Positions 42,183 to 50,642 of a stretch of 64,000 nucleotides of DNA are shown in pieces (the stretch's first letter is position 1; each line of letters opens with the position of its first letter). Location of the stretch: the NCBI RefSeq assembly GCF_013393905.1, contig NZ_CP040272.1, positions 6,581,501-6,645,500 of the forward strand, given 5' to 3'. The stretch comes from Nostoc sp. C052 (GTDB taxonomy: Bacteria > Cyanobacteriota > Cyanobacteriia > Cyanobacteriales > Nostocaceae). A program made the translations under genes and the position numbers. The notes under the pieces were generated by a model. The model did no database searches, was not told where the DNA came from, and was given only the letters and a program-made list of their open reading frames with translations.

Positions 42183-44786
42183 ATGACAACCTCACAGGAG
42201 AGGATTATCCCGACGGACTTGCGAAACGAAATGTCGCAGTCTTATCTGGAATACGCCATGAGCGTGATAGTGGGTCGGGCGCTGCCAGATGCCAGGGATG
42301 GTCTAAAACCTGTGCATCGTCGCATTCTCTACGCAATGCACGAGCTAGGTCTGCTCCACGATCGCCCCTTTAAGAAATGCGCCCGTGTGGTAGGGGAAGT
42401 ATTAGGTAAATATCATCCCCACGGCGACACGGCAGTATATGATGCCTTGGTGCGGATGGCACAGGATTTTTCTATGCGATCGCCCCTAGTTAACGGGCAT
42501 GGTAACTTTGGTTCTGTAGATAACGATCCGCCAGCCGCCATGCGGTACACAGAATGCCGCTTGCAAGCTTTAACTAGTGCTGGTCTACTCCACGACATCG
42601 AATTAGAAACTGTAGACTTTGCCGATAACTTCGACGGTTCCCAACAAGAACCGACAGTTTTACCAGCACGGATTCCCCAGTTATTGCTCAACGGTTCCTC
42701 TGGGATTGCCGTGGGTATGGCCACCAACATTCCCCCCCACAACTTGGGCGAATTGATTGATGCCTTGGTAGCTGTAATCCACAATCCAGAAATCACCGAT
42801 CTCGAATTAATGCAGTATGTCCACGGCCCAGATTTTCCAACTGGGGCGCAGATTTTGGGGACATCTGCCATTCGTGAAGCTTACACCACTGGGCGTGGTT
42901 CTATTACCATGCGTGGTGTCGCTAACATTGAAACCGTTGAACAACGGGGACGCCCAGATAGAGAAGCAATTATCATTACCGAATTGCCCTATCAAACCAA
43001 TAAAGCGGCGCTGATTGAAAAAATCGCCGAAATGGTGAACGAAAAGCGGCTAGAGGGCATCGCAGATATAAGGGATGAAAGCGATCGCGATGGGATGCGA
43101 ATTGTCATCGAACTCAAGCGTGATGCTTATCCCCGCGTCGTTCTGAACAACCTCTACAAGCAAACGCCACTGCAAGCCAACTTCGGCGCAAATATGCTGG
43201 CGTTGGTGAATAGCGAACCTCAAGTACTTACCCTTAAGCAGTTTTTAACCGTCTTTTTGGATTTCCGCATCGAATCCATTGCTAGACGCACCCGTTACGA
43301 ACTGCGAAAAGCCGAGGAACGCGACCATCTCCTGCAAGGGTTATTAATTGCCCTGGCTCAGTTAGATCCAATTATTGTCTTGATTCGTCATGCGCCCGAT
43401 GCGCCCACAGCTAAAGGTGAATTAATCACAAATTACGGACTTTCAGAAGTGCAAGCAGATGCGATTTTGCAAATGCAATTGCGGCGCTTGACTGCCTTAG
43501 AAGCAGACAAAATCCGTCTGGAACACGATGAATTGCAAGCGAAGATTACCGACTTGCAGGATATTTTGGCCCGGCGCGAGAGAGTGCTAGAAATCATTGA
43601 AACTGAAGTTGGGCAACTCAAAACTAGCTTTGCCACACCCCGGCGCACGGTGATTTTACCAGGGGAAGGCGAATTAGACGATCGCGACCTCATTGCCAAT
43701 GAAAAAGCGATCATTTTGGTGACAGAGCAAGGCTACATCAAACGGATGCCAGTGAACACCTTTGAGGCCCAAAGCCGTGCTACCAGAGGTAAAGCCGCAG
43801 CCAAGGTCAAAGATGATGATACCATTGAGCATTTCTTAACTTGCTGCGATCACGACAGTATTTTATTCTTTAGTGAGCGTGGTGTCGTTTACTGCTTAAG
43901 AGCTTATCAAATTCCAGCGAGTTCGCGTACCAGTCGCGGGACACCAATCGTCCAAATGCTACCGATTCCCAAAGAGGAAAAAATTACCTCAATTGTACCG
44001 GTTGACGAGTTTAGCAACGAAGAATACTTGGTCATGCTTACCAAGGGTGGCAATATCAAGAAAACCGAATTGGCAGCCTTTAGTCATATTCGCGCCAATG
44101 GTTTGATTGCCATTTCCTTAGAAGAAGGCGACCAATTGCGCTGGGTGCGGCGTGCGAGAGTCGAGGATAGTGTAATCATTGGTTCTCGTAATGGAATGGC
44201 GATTAACTTCCGGTGCAACCACGAACAATTGCGTCCTTTAAGTAGAGCGACTCGTGGGGTAAAAGCCATGAAACTCAAAAATAAAGATGAACTGGTGGGT
44301 ATGGATATTCTGCCCGCAGCAATTCTTGAAACTTTGGATGTTACAGAAGCCGAAACTGAAGATATCGAAACAATCGAAACAGAAGATATCGAAATTACCG
44401 AAACTAATGAAGAGTCCGCAGAAGTGCCTAGCAGTGGCGTTGTTGGGCCTTGGGTGTTGGTAATTACAATGGGAGGATATGGTAAGCGCGTACCAGTTGC
44501 CCAGTTCCGACTACAAAATCGTGCTGGTCAGGGTTTAATGGCAACCAAGTTCAAAAACCGCAAAACCAAAGATAAGTTGGCAACCCTACGCATTGTCAAC
44601 AATGATGATGATGAAATCATGATGGTGACAAATCGCGGTATTATCATCCGGCAAGCGGTGAATGCGATTTCTATCCAATCGCGATCGGCTACTGGGGTAA
44701 GAGTGCAACGTTTAGATGAAGATGACGCCATTACCGGAGTGGCAATAGTTCCACCTGATGCTGGCGATGCAGAAGAAGCAGAGTAA
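42183..44786 (+). CDS. gyrA: DNA gyrase subunit A
   Basis: 867 residues. The catalytic Tyr is at 122 (AMRYTECRL) and KPVHRRILYAM is at 42-52. The quinolone-region residues align as Thr83 and Asp87 (HGDTAVYD). The C-terminal beta-pinwheel has repeats (GYIKRMPVNTF, GGNIKKTEL, GYGKRVPVAQFRLQNRAGQG). An acidic Glu/Thr/Ile-rich insertion lies at about 718-750 (TEAETEDIETIETEDIEITE). The GyrA box is not of the standard QRRGGKG form: the best candidates are QSRATRGKAA in the first blade and QNRAGQG later. It introduces negative supercoils with GyrB, which is not in the window. It overlaps lnt by 29 bp. Confidence 0.93.
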   Translation: MTTSQERIIPTDLRNEMSQSYLEYAMSVIVGRALPDARDGLKPVHRRILYAMHELGLLHDRPFKKCARVVGEVLGKYHPHGDTAVYDALVRMAQDFSMRSPLVNGHGNFGSVDNDPPAAMRYTECRLQALTSAGLLHDIELETVDFADNFDGSQQEPTVLPARIPQLLLNGSSGIAVGMATNIPPHNLGELIDALVAVIHNPEITDLELMQYVHGPDFPTGAQILGTSAIREAYTTGRGSITMRGVANIETVEQRGRPDREAIIITELPYQTNKAALIEKIAEMVNEKRLEGIADIRDESDRDGMRIVIELKRDAYPRVVLNNLYKQTPLQANFGANMLALVNSEPQVLTLKQFLTVFLDFRIESIARRTRYELRKAEERDHLLQGLLIALAQLDPIIVLIRHAPDAPTAKGELITNYGLSEVQADAILQMQLRRLTALEADKIRLEHDELQAKITDLQDILARRERVLEIIETEVGQLKTSFATPRRTVILPGEGELDDRDLIANEKAIILVTEQGYIKRMPVNTFEAQSRATRGKAAAKVKDDDTIEHFLTCCDHDSILFFSERGVVYCLRAYQIPASSRTSRGTPIVQMLPIPKEEKITSIVPVDEFSNEEYLVMLTKGGNIKKTELAAFSHIRANGLIAISLEEGDQLRWVRRARVEDSVIIGSRNGMAINFRCNHEQLRPLSRATRGVKAMKLKNKDELVGMDILPAAILETLDVTEAETEDIETIETEDIEITETNEESAEVPSSGVVGPWVLVITMGGYGKRVPVAQFRLQNRAGQGLMATKFKNRKTKDKLATLRIVNNDDDEIMMVTNRGIIIRQAVNAISIQSRSATGVRVQRLDEDDAITGVAIVPPDAGDAEEAE

Positions 44787-46419
44787 AAAGCAGGGAGAGA
44801 GGTTAACCACCTTACTCCCTTATTTAATTGCATTCGCTAGCGGCATTTTAATGGGGCTAACCGTAGCCCCAGTAGGTGCATGGTTCTTGGCTTGGATTGC
44901 CATAGTTCCCTTATGGGTGCTAGTTGTCACTTCAGCCAAAGGTAAAAACCAATTCCCCCCGGCTTTCCTCTGGGGTATTGGTTTTCACGGTGTCGCCCTA
45001 TTCTGGATTACGGGAATTCATCCCATGACTTGGTTGGGCGTTCCCTGGTTGCCAAGTTTGTTAATCACCCTTTTTTGTTGGGGATTTATCAGCCTCTTGG
45101 GTGGGGTATTCGTTGCAATTTGGGCGGCTGTTATGGTTCGCCTAAACGGGCAAAAACCGTTGCTACGTATACTTATTGGTACAGCCGTATGGTGCGGCTT
45201 AGAGAGTCTTTGGAGTGCTGGCCCTCTGTGGTGGAGTTCACTTGCTTACACGCAGAGTCCGCATAATCTCGTAATTGTACATCTGGGTCAACTCTCTGGG
45301 CCTAATACTGTAACAGCTGCGATCGTTGCTGTTAATGGGTTAATTGCTGAAGGATGGATGAACCGCCTTTCCTTCGGAACGCTTCGCGAACGCGAAGCGT
45401 CTCGTAGAGAAGACGCCAAGGACGCCAAGATTTTCTCTGCGTCCTCTGCGCCTTGGTGGTTCGTTAATAAATACTGGGTTAGCGCCACAGGGCTATTAAT
45501 TACTTTACACATCATCGGTTTTATCTTATATAGCCGTCCCATAGCTCAACCCCCAGAAGCAGCGTTGAAAGTGGGGATTGTTCAGGGTAATATTCCAAAT
45601 CGACTTTTACGAAGTTCCGAAGGGTTTCGTCGCGCCCAAGAAAATTACACCAATGGGTATCTAACTTTAGCAAATCAAGGTGTAGATGCAGTTCTCACCC
45701 CAGAAGGAGCCTTACCTATTTTCCAGCGTGACTTACTGGGAACTGCTTTAGTCGCAGCAGTGAAAGAAAAAGGCGTAGTTGCTTGGATTGGGGCTTTTGG
45801 CGAACGGGGAGATAGTTATACAATTAGCTTGTTTACTTTCAATAGTAAGGGTGAAATTGTCAGCCGCTATGATAAAGCCAAACTAGTACCTCTGGGAGAA
45901 TATATTCCCTTTGAAGGAATTTTAGGTGGACTAGTTCAGCGCTTGTCGCCTTTGGATGCACATCAAGTTGCTGGTTCAGCAAATCAGCTATTTGACACTC
46001 CTTTTGGTAGGGCGATCGCTAGTATATGTTACGAATCTGCTTTTCCTGAACAATTTCGCCGTCAAGCGGCGGCGGGTGGGCAATTTATCCTCAGTTCTTC
46101 TAATGATGCCCATTACACTGCATCGATGCCATTTCAGCATCATGCACAGGATATCATGCGGGCTATTGAAAGCGATCGCTGGTCAGCACGGGCAACTAAT
46201 ACCGGATATTCAGCTTTTGTAGATCCTCATGGTAGAACCTTGTGGATGTCTGGATATAATACCTACGAAACTCATGCTGAAACAATTTATCGGCGACAAA
46301 CACAGACTTTATATGTGCGTTGGGGTGATTGGTTAACACCATTGTTATTTATCTCCTCTGGAGGAGCTTGGCTAGTAATTCGCGGTATAAATAAATTTAG
46401 TAATTTTGGAAAACCTTAG
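44758..46419 (+). CDS. lnt: Apolipoprotein N-acyltransferase
   Basis: 553 residues. N-terminal multi-pass membrane region (YLIAFASGILMGLTVAPVGA and at least four further helices), then the nitrilase-type periplasmic domain with the catalytic triad in TPEGALP (Glu), DKAKLVPLGEY (Lys) and ICYESAFPE (Cys). It transfers an acyl chain to the N-terminal Cys of lipoproteins. The start overlaps the gyrA end; ATG at 44767 is an alternative. Residues about 205-240 (LREREASRREDAKDAKIFSA) are encoded by a palindromic repeat inserted in frame between membrane segments, so this loop is probably dispensable. Confidence 0.93.
   Translation: MLAMQKKQSKKQGERLTTLLPYLIAFASGILMGLTVAPVGAWFLAWIAIVPLWVLVVTSAKGKNQFPPAFLWGIGFHGVALFWITGIHPMTWLGVPWLPSLLITLFCWGFISLLGGVFVAIWAAVMVRLNGQKPLLRILIGTAVWCGLESLWSAGPLWWSSLAYTQSPHNLVIVHLGQLSGPNTVTAAIVAVNGLIAEGWMNRLSFGTLREREASRREDAKDAKIFSASSAPWWFVNKYWVSATGLLITLHIIGFILYSRPIAQPPEAALKVGIVQGNIPNRLLRSSEGFRRAQENYTNGYLTLANQGVDAVLTPEGALPIFQRDLLGTALVAAVKEKGVVAWIGAFGERGDSYTISLFTFNSKGEIVSRYDKAKLVPLGEYIPFEGILGGLVQRLSPLDAHQVAGSANQLFDTPFGRAIASICYESAFPEQFRRQAAAGGQFILSSSNDAHYTASMPFQHHAQDIMRAIESDRWSARATNTGYSAFVDPHGRTLWMSGYNTYETHAETIYRRQTQTLYVRWGDWLTPLLFISSGGAWLVIRGINKFSNFGKP
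45376..45460. repeat. Dispersed palindromic repeat inside lnt
   Basis: The perfect palindrome CGCTTCGCG-AA-CGCGAAGCG (45380-45399) is followed by TCTCGTAGAGAA and GACGCCAAGGACGCCAAGA. The same TCTCGTAGAGA core recurs between genes at about 24020, 54180 and 62261. Confidence 0.8.
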
Positions 46420-46599
46420 TGTATTGAGTCTTTGGTGTGATTTTGTCCAGACTTGAACAAATAGATGAAAACTGCTGTAATTTTACCCTTGCCAGTAACT
46501 CAAAAGTTGAGCAAGGTAGAAGTACGGAATTTCCTTTGGAAAGCTAAATTCTGGACATTTATAGCCGCTCATTTCAACTATTTTTGAGGCTTTTTCCAA

Positions 46600-46776
46600 A
46601 TGAATAAATTGCTGATCGGAATTGGTATGTTTTTAGGAACTACTATTGGCAGTTATATCCCGATATTATGGGGTGGAAGTTTGCTATCGATTACCTCGAT
46701 CCTATGGAGTGTTATCGGGGGAATTGTAGGTATTTGGATCGCATATCGTGTCTCGAAATATTTAGGGTTTATTTGA
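46600..46776 (+). CDS. Small membrane protein, 58 residues
   Basis: ATG at 46600 to TGA at 46774-46776 encodes MNKLLIGIGMFLGTTIGSY, then two predicted membrane helices separated by PILWGGS, ending in RVSKYLGFI. The Gly-rich helices, balanced termini (basic C-terminus) and good codon pattern suggest a real conserved small protein rather than chance. No ribosome binding site stronger than GAGG about 13 bases upstream is visible. The function is unknown. Confidence 0.7.
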   Translation: MNKLLIGIGMFLGTTIGSYIPILWGGSLLSITSILWSVIGGIVGIWIAYRVSKYLGFI

Positions 46777-47211
46777 TTCGTTTTGGTAGGAGCTAAAAAC
46801 CTGGTAACAGCTTATTATTTACAGTTTCTACTAAGAATATTTATTAGTTATGGTTTACATACACTTTTGATACATATTATGGGTGGAGAGAAGTCCGATC
46901 TAAGACTTTATTAAATAACAATAGAGTATCTTAATCCTTGCTGGATAAGGATTTTTATCCAATTTCACAATCAAATAAATGTAGTCTCTTCACTTAATAA
47001 AGTATCTACTATAAATGTAGAAAAAATTACATTTTGCGAGATATTGAATATCTATATACACAATTTAAAAAAACTTGCAACTATTCATAAGGGTGAAATT
47101 CTATATTAGAATCTCATACCAAATTCAGTTTAAAAAAAGCGTGTAAGTGATAACTTTCAGAATTGAAAGTGTTTTAATAAAGTTATTACCGAAGTTTAGA
47201 GAAGCAAAAAC
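46777..47211. other. AT-rich intergenic region
   Basis: 435 bp with no ORF or recognisable repeat. It is very AT-rich, with TATATA-type stretches, and holds the promoter of the following secreted protein gene. Confidence 0.45.
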
Positions 47212-47589
47212 ATGAAAGGTTTCAGGAAGCTATCCTCAATAGCAATGTTGCTATTTGCCTTTGTGTCTCCGCCCTCATTAGCTGAAGCAAAAGATATTTC
47301 TCAAAGTAATGCTCTGAATGAACAGAGCGTTGCACCAGATGCTAACCTGGTTGGAAATAAAACCGGAGAGTTTTTGATTGCTCAACGGCGAGAAGGACGA
47401 TACCAAAGAATCCGACGACGGCAAATAATTCAACGCCGACAACCCTTTGGAGGACGGCAGATAATCCGACGAAGGCAGCCCTTAGGAAGATATCAGATGA
47501 TTCGACGACGCCAGGAGTTCAGACAACGGCAAATAATCCAACGTCGGCAGCCCTTTGGCGGACGGCAGATAATCCGACGACGGTATTAA
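47212..47589 (+). CDS. Secreted Arg/Gln-rich repeat protein
   Basis: 125 residues. It has a basic start MKGFRKLSS, a hydrophobic core IAMLLFAFVSPPSLA and a likely signal-peptidase site after SLAEA, so it should be exported. The C-terminal half (about residues 58-125) is made of imperfect repeats of RRRQIIQRRQPFGGRQIIRR with a calculated very strong positive charge. No family is recognised. A polycationic exported protein could bind nucleic acid, polysaccharide or acidic envelope polymers; this is inference. A MITE-like element follows the stop codon. Confidence 0.75.
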   Translation: MKGFRKLSSIAMLLFAFVSPPSLAEAKDISQSNALNEQSVAPDANLVGNKTGEFLIAQRREGRYQRIRRRQIIQRRQPFGGRQIIRRRQPLGRYQMIRRRQEFRQRQIIQRRQPFGGRQIIRRRY

Positions 47590-47616
47590 TGGCTTGTGAC
47601 ACAACTAAGTTAATGG

Positions 47617-47721
47617 TTAGAGACTTCCAAGAAATAAATTATCCATAAAATAACCGTGCGTTACGGCTAAAGCCGTAACGCACGCTATTGCTTAGATGTT
47701 GTTTTAATTGGAAGTCCCTAA
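47617..47721. repeat. MITE-like element with GGGACTTCCAA ends, overlapping the tal stop codon
   Basis: Inverted ends TTAGAGACTTCCAA (47617-47630) and TTGGAAGTCCCTAA (47708-47721), one mismatch. Inside is a perfect hairpin with arms CGTGCGTTACGGCT (47655-47668) and AGCCGTAACGCACG (47671-47684). The stop codon of tal (complement of 47718-47720) lies in the right end. It sits between convergent genes and can serve as a two-way terminator. Confidence 0.8.
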
Positions 47722-48722
47722 TGACTTGCGACTACCTCTCCTTCAAGGCGAACCAGTCTGTCTGCCAAAAGTTTCTCAAGGTCTTCTAGTGCCTTGGTGA
47801 AACCTTTGATGCCCTCATCTAGTTTGTCGGTTGCCATGCGGTCAGCAGCGTGCAATTTGTCATAAGTAGCTTTATCAATGGATATCTTTTCGATTTCCAA
47901 GTTTGCTACCTTAGCAGGGTCAAGCTTACGTGGTAGTTCTCCAACAGTTGCTTGCAATTCAGACAAAAGCGATGGAGAAATTGTCAGCAAGTCACTACCT
48001 GCAAGTTCAGTAATTTCACCAATGTTACGGAAGCTTGCTCCCATAACTTCGGTTTTATAGCCAAATTTCTTGTAGTAGTTGTAGATTTTGGTGACAGACA
48101 AAACTCCTGGATCTTCGGCTGCTGGGTAGCTATCGCGTCCGGTATCTTTTTTGTACCAGTCAAGAATCCGGCCAACGAAGGGAGAAATTAAAGTAACGCC
48201 AGCTTCGGCACAGGCGATCGCTTGGTGAAGACCAAACAACAAGGTAAGGTTACAGTGAATACCTTCTTTTTCAAGAATTTCCGCAGCGCGAATGCCTTCC
48301 CAGGTAGTGGCAATTTTAATCAAAACGCGATCGCGGCCAATTCCAGCAGCTTTATATTGGGCAATTAATTCCCGTGCCTTTGTCAGTGTAGCTTCGGTAT
48401 CGTAAGACAAGCGAGCATCGACTTCTGTAGACACGCGACCGGGAATAATTTGTAAAATCTTTAATCCAAAGGCAACTGCCAAACGGTCAAAAGCTAGAGA
48501 AACGATCTGTGCTTGGGTGGCTCCGGCTCCAGCATCTTTCTTTGCCTGAAGTAAAGTTTGATCGACAATTCCCTGGTATTCCGGCATCTGCGCCGCAGCA
48601 GTAATCAGAGAAGGATTGGTGGTGGCGTCTTGGGGTTTGAATTTTTCAATTGCCTGGATATCCCCCGTATCTGCAACCACAACAGTCACTTCTCGCAATT
48701 GTTCCAGTAAATTCTTAGACAT
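47718..48722 (-). CDS. tal: Transaldolase
   Basis: 334 residues, class I transaldolase of the TalB type. It contains DATTNPSLI near residue 34, RVSTEVDARLSYDTEAT, LIKIATTWEGIRAAEILEKEGIHCNLTLLF (Schiff-base Lys in the IKIA stretch), then VTLISPFVGRILDW and VMGASFRNIGEI. It transfers dihydroxyacetone units in the oxidative pentose phosphate pathway. It is followed upstream on the same strand by pyk and gap, an arrangement that, as I recall, also exists in Nostoc PCC 7120 (all2563-all2566), where the genes respond to nitrogen status through NrrA and SigE. Confidence 0.95.
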   Translation of the reverse strand: MSKNLLEQLREVTVVVADTGDIQAIEKFKPQDATTNPSLITAAAQMPEYQGIVDQTLLQAKKDAGAGATQAQIVSLAFDRLAVAFGLKILQIIPGRVSTEVDARLSYDTEATLTKARELIAQYKAAGIGRDRVLIKIATTWEGIRAAEILEKEGIHCNLTLLFGLHQAIACAEAGVTLISPFVGRILDWYKKDTGRDSYPAAEDPGVLSVTKIYNYYKKFGYKTEVMGASFRNIGEITELAGSDLLTISPSLLSELQATVGELPRKLDPAKVANLEIEKISIDKATYDKLHAADRMATDKLDEGIKGFTKALEDLEKLLADRLVRLEGEVVASH

Positions 48723-48778
48723 AAAATACTCCGTGATGTTTGTTTAGGATTTACTTAATTCCCCAGGTCTTTAGTGAG

Positions 48779-48892
48779 TGCTGAGTGAAGAGTGCTGAGT
48801 TAGGAGTTAGAAGTGCTGAGTTAGGAGTTAGGAGTTAGGAGTTATTATTCTCCTTTCCAGTGCCCAGTCCCCAATCCCTAATCCCCAGTCCC
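48779..48892. repeat. STRR tract between tal and pyk
   Basis: Tandem heptamers of the GAGTGCT and TAGGAGT type on the left and CCCAGTC/CCCAATC/CCCTAAT type on the right. The tract lies in the upstream region of tal. Confidence 0.8.
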
Positions 48893-48962
48893 TTCAATTC
48901 TGTTTTGGAATCATTGCCCAAGTTTGCTTACTATTGAGAGCCACAGCCTTATTCTAAGTGCC

Positions 48963-50393
48963 TTATGCCGAAATTGGCTGTCCAATGGAATGCACTTTGA
49001 TTAAACTAGTTGTTCCTGATTTACCAATTGGAACGCCAGAGGTAATTACCACTTTATCGCCCTTATTTGCTAAACCCATATCTACAACTGTGTTCACGAC
49101 ATTAGTAAACATCTCTTCGGCATTGTGGACTGGTGGGATGAGCAAAGGTTCTACACCCCAAGAAAGGGCTAGTTGGCGATAAGCGGTGATGTCAGGGGTT
49201 AAAGCAATAATTGGAGAAGTTGGGCGGTATTTAGACACCATTCTTGCTGTACTCCCTGAAGAAGTGTTACAGAGAATTGCCCGTGAGCCTGTTTCATAAG
49301 CGATGCGACACACCGATTCTGCCACAGATTCGGTGACGCTGAGACTGCCTGCCTCATGACACCAGGAATGTCTGCTACCTTCATCTAGAGCCTGTTCTGT
49401 CCGCACTGCAATATTGTGCATCATCTGGACAGCGGCGACAGGATATTGTCCTACAGCTGTTTCACCAGAAAGCATTACTGCATCCGTACCATCGAGGATA
49501 GAGTTGGCAACATCCGTTGCCTCGGCGCGGGTAGGGTCGGGGGAACTAATCATTGACTCTAGCATTTGCGTGGCTGTAATCACCGGTTTGCCAGCATGAT
49601 TACAACGGCGAGTTATATCTTTTTGAATCAGGGGGACTTCATGAATGGGCATTTCTACGCCTAAATCGCCACGGGCAATCATGATGCCGTCGGCGACCTT
49701 TAAAATGGAGTCAAACTCCTCTACGGCCTCTGCTCTTTCGATTTTGGCAATTAAGCGAATCGAAGCGCCAGCGGCTTCAATCATTCGTCTGGCGGGTTCT
49801 AAATCTTGTGGCGATCGCACGAAGGACACCGCTACCCAGTCTACACCCAACTGAATGCCAAAGCGGAGATCCAGCAAGTCTTTTTCGGTGATAGAACTGA
49901 CAGGTAAAGGAGTTTGGGGAAGGTTTACACCTTTGTGAGTGGAAATTAAACCGCCAATTTTTACTTGTGCCCGAATGCGATCGGCATCGCGAGCAGTAAC
50001 AATTAACTTGACGCGACCATCATTAATTAAAATTGGTTCGCCTGGTCGCATCATTGCGAACAAAGTCGGCAATGGTAGAGGTATTTCGTCAATACTCTCA
50101 CCCTTTTCTTGCAAAACAAAAGTGACTTCAGTACCAGATTCCAGATTTAACCCTTCCGGTGGTAAAGTTCCCAAGCGAATTTTGGGGCCACACAAGTCTT
50201 GCATAATTGCGATCGGCCTTTGTCGCTCAGTGCTAATTTGTCTGAGATAGTGAGCCGTTTGGGCGTGGAATTCATAAGCTCCGTGGGAAAAATTTAGCCG
50301 CGCCACATTCATTCCAGCTTCTACTAAGGCTTGCAGCTTTTCAGGTGCAGATGTAGCCGGCCCAACAGTACAAATGATTTTGGTTCGACGCAT
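48963..50393 (-). CDS. pyk: Pyruvate kinase
   Basis: 476 residues from the ATG at 50393 (MRRTKIICTVGPAT). The frame is open 87 bp further to 50480, but that extension is encoded by a dispersed repeat (GCGTAGGCGTAGCCCG) and is not expected in the family. Motifs: MNVARLNFSHG, DLCGPKIRLG, LRFGIQLGVDWVAVSFVRS, IKIERAEAVEEF-like catalytic Lys (LIAKIERAE), GIMIARGDLGVE, and KPVITATQMLESM. The C-terminal regulatory domain is complete. It converts phosphoenolpyruvate to pyruvate with ATP formation. It lies between tal and gap on the same strand. Confidence 0.95.
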   Translation of the reverse strand: MRRTKIICTVGPATSAPEKLQALVEAGMNVARLNFSHGAYEFHAQTAHYLRQISTERQRPIAIMQDLCGPKIRLGTLPPEGLNLESGTEVTFVLQEKGESIDEIPLPLPTLFAMMRPGEPILINDGRVKLIVTARDADRIRAQVKIGGLISTHKGVNLPQTPLPVSSITEKDLLDLRFGIQLGVDWVAVSFVRSPQDLEPARRMIEAAGASIRLIAKIERAEAVEEFDSILKVADGIMIARGDLGVEMPIHEVPLIQKDITRRCNHAGKPVITATQMLESMISSPDPTRAEATDVANSILDGTDAVMLSGETAVGQYPVAAVQMMHNIAVRTEQALDEGSRHSWCHEAGSLSVTESVAESVCRIAYETGSRAILCNTSSGSTARMVSKYRPTSPIIALTPDITAYRQLALSWGVEPLLIPPVHNAEEMFTNVVNTVVDMGLANKGDKVVITSGVPIGKSGTTSLIKVHSIGQPISA

Positions 50394-50560
50394 AGGGATT
50401 GGGGGTTGAGGAGTAACCTGCAAATTTGGATGCCTTGAGCGTAGGCGTAGCCCGTCGTAGACATCGCCCAAAACATCCAAATTTACACGTGCTTCATATC
50501 ACTGGTTTGCTAAATCAAAATACTAGATTACGTTTTGTTTTCGGAGTATTTACCATTTGA

Positions 50561-50642
50561 CCCAAATCCCAAAAGTCCCTAGTCAAAAGTCAGTAGTCAA
50601 AAGCTAATGACTAATGACCAATGACTAATGACCAATGACTAA
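50561..50642. repeat. STRR tract between pyk and gap
   Basis: Tandem heptamers TGACTAA/TGACCAA (about 50605-50642) preceded by AGTCAAA-type units. They touch the gap stop codon (complement of 50643-50645). Confidence 0.8.

Noticed and set aside
50394..50480. Longer N-terminus for pyruvate kinase
   Set aside because: The 29 extra codons come from a dispersed repeat, and the family starts at the MRRTKI position.
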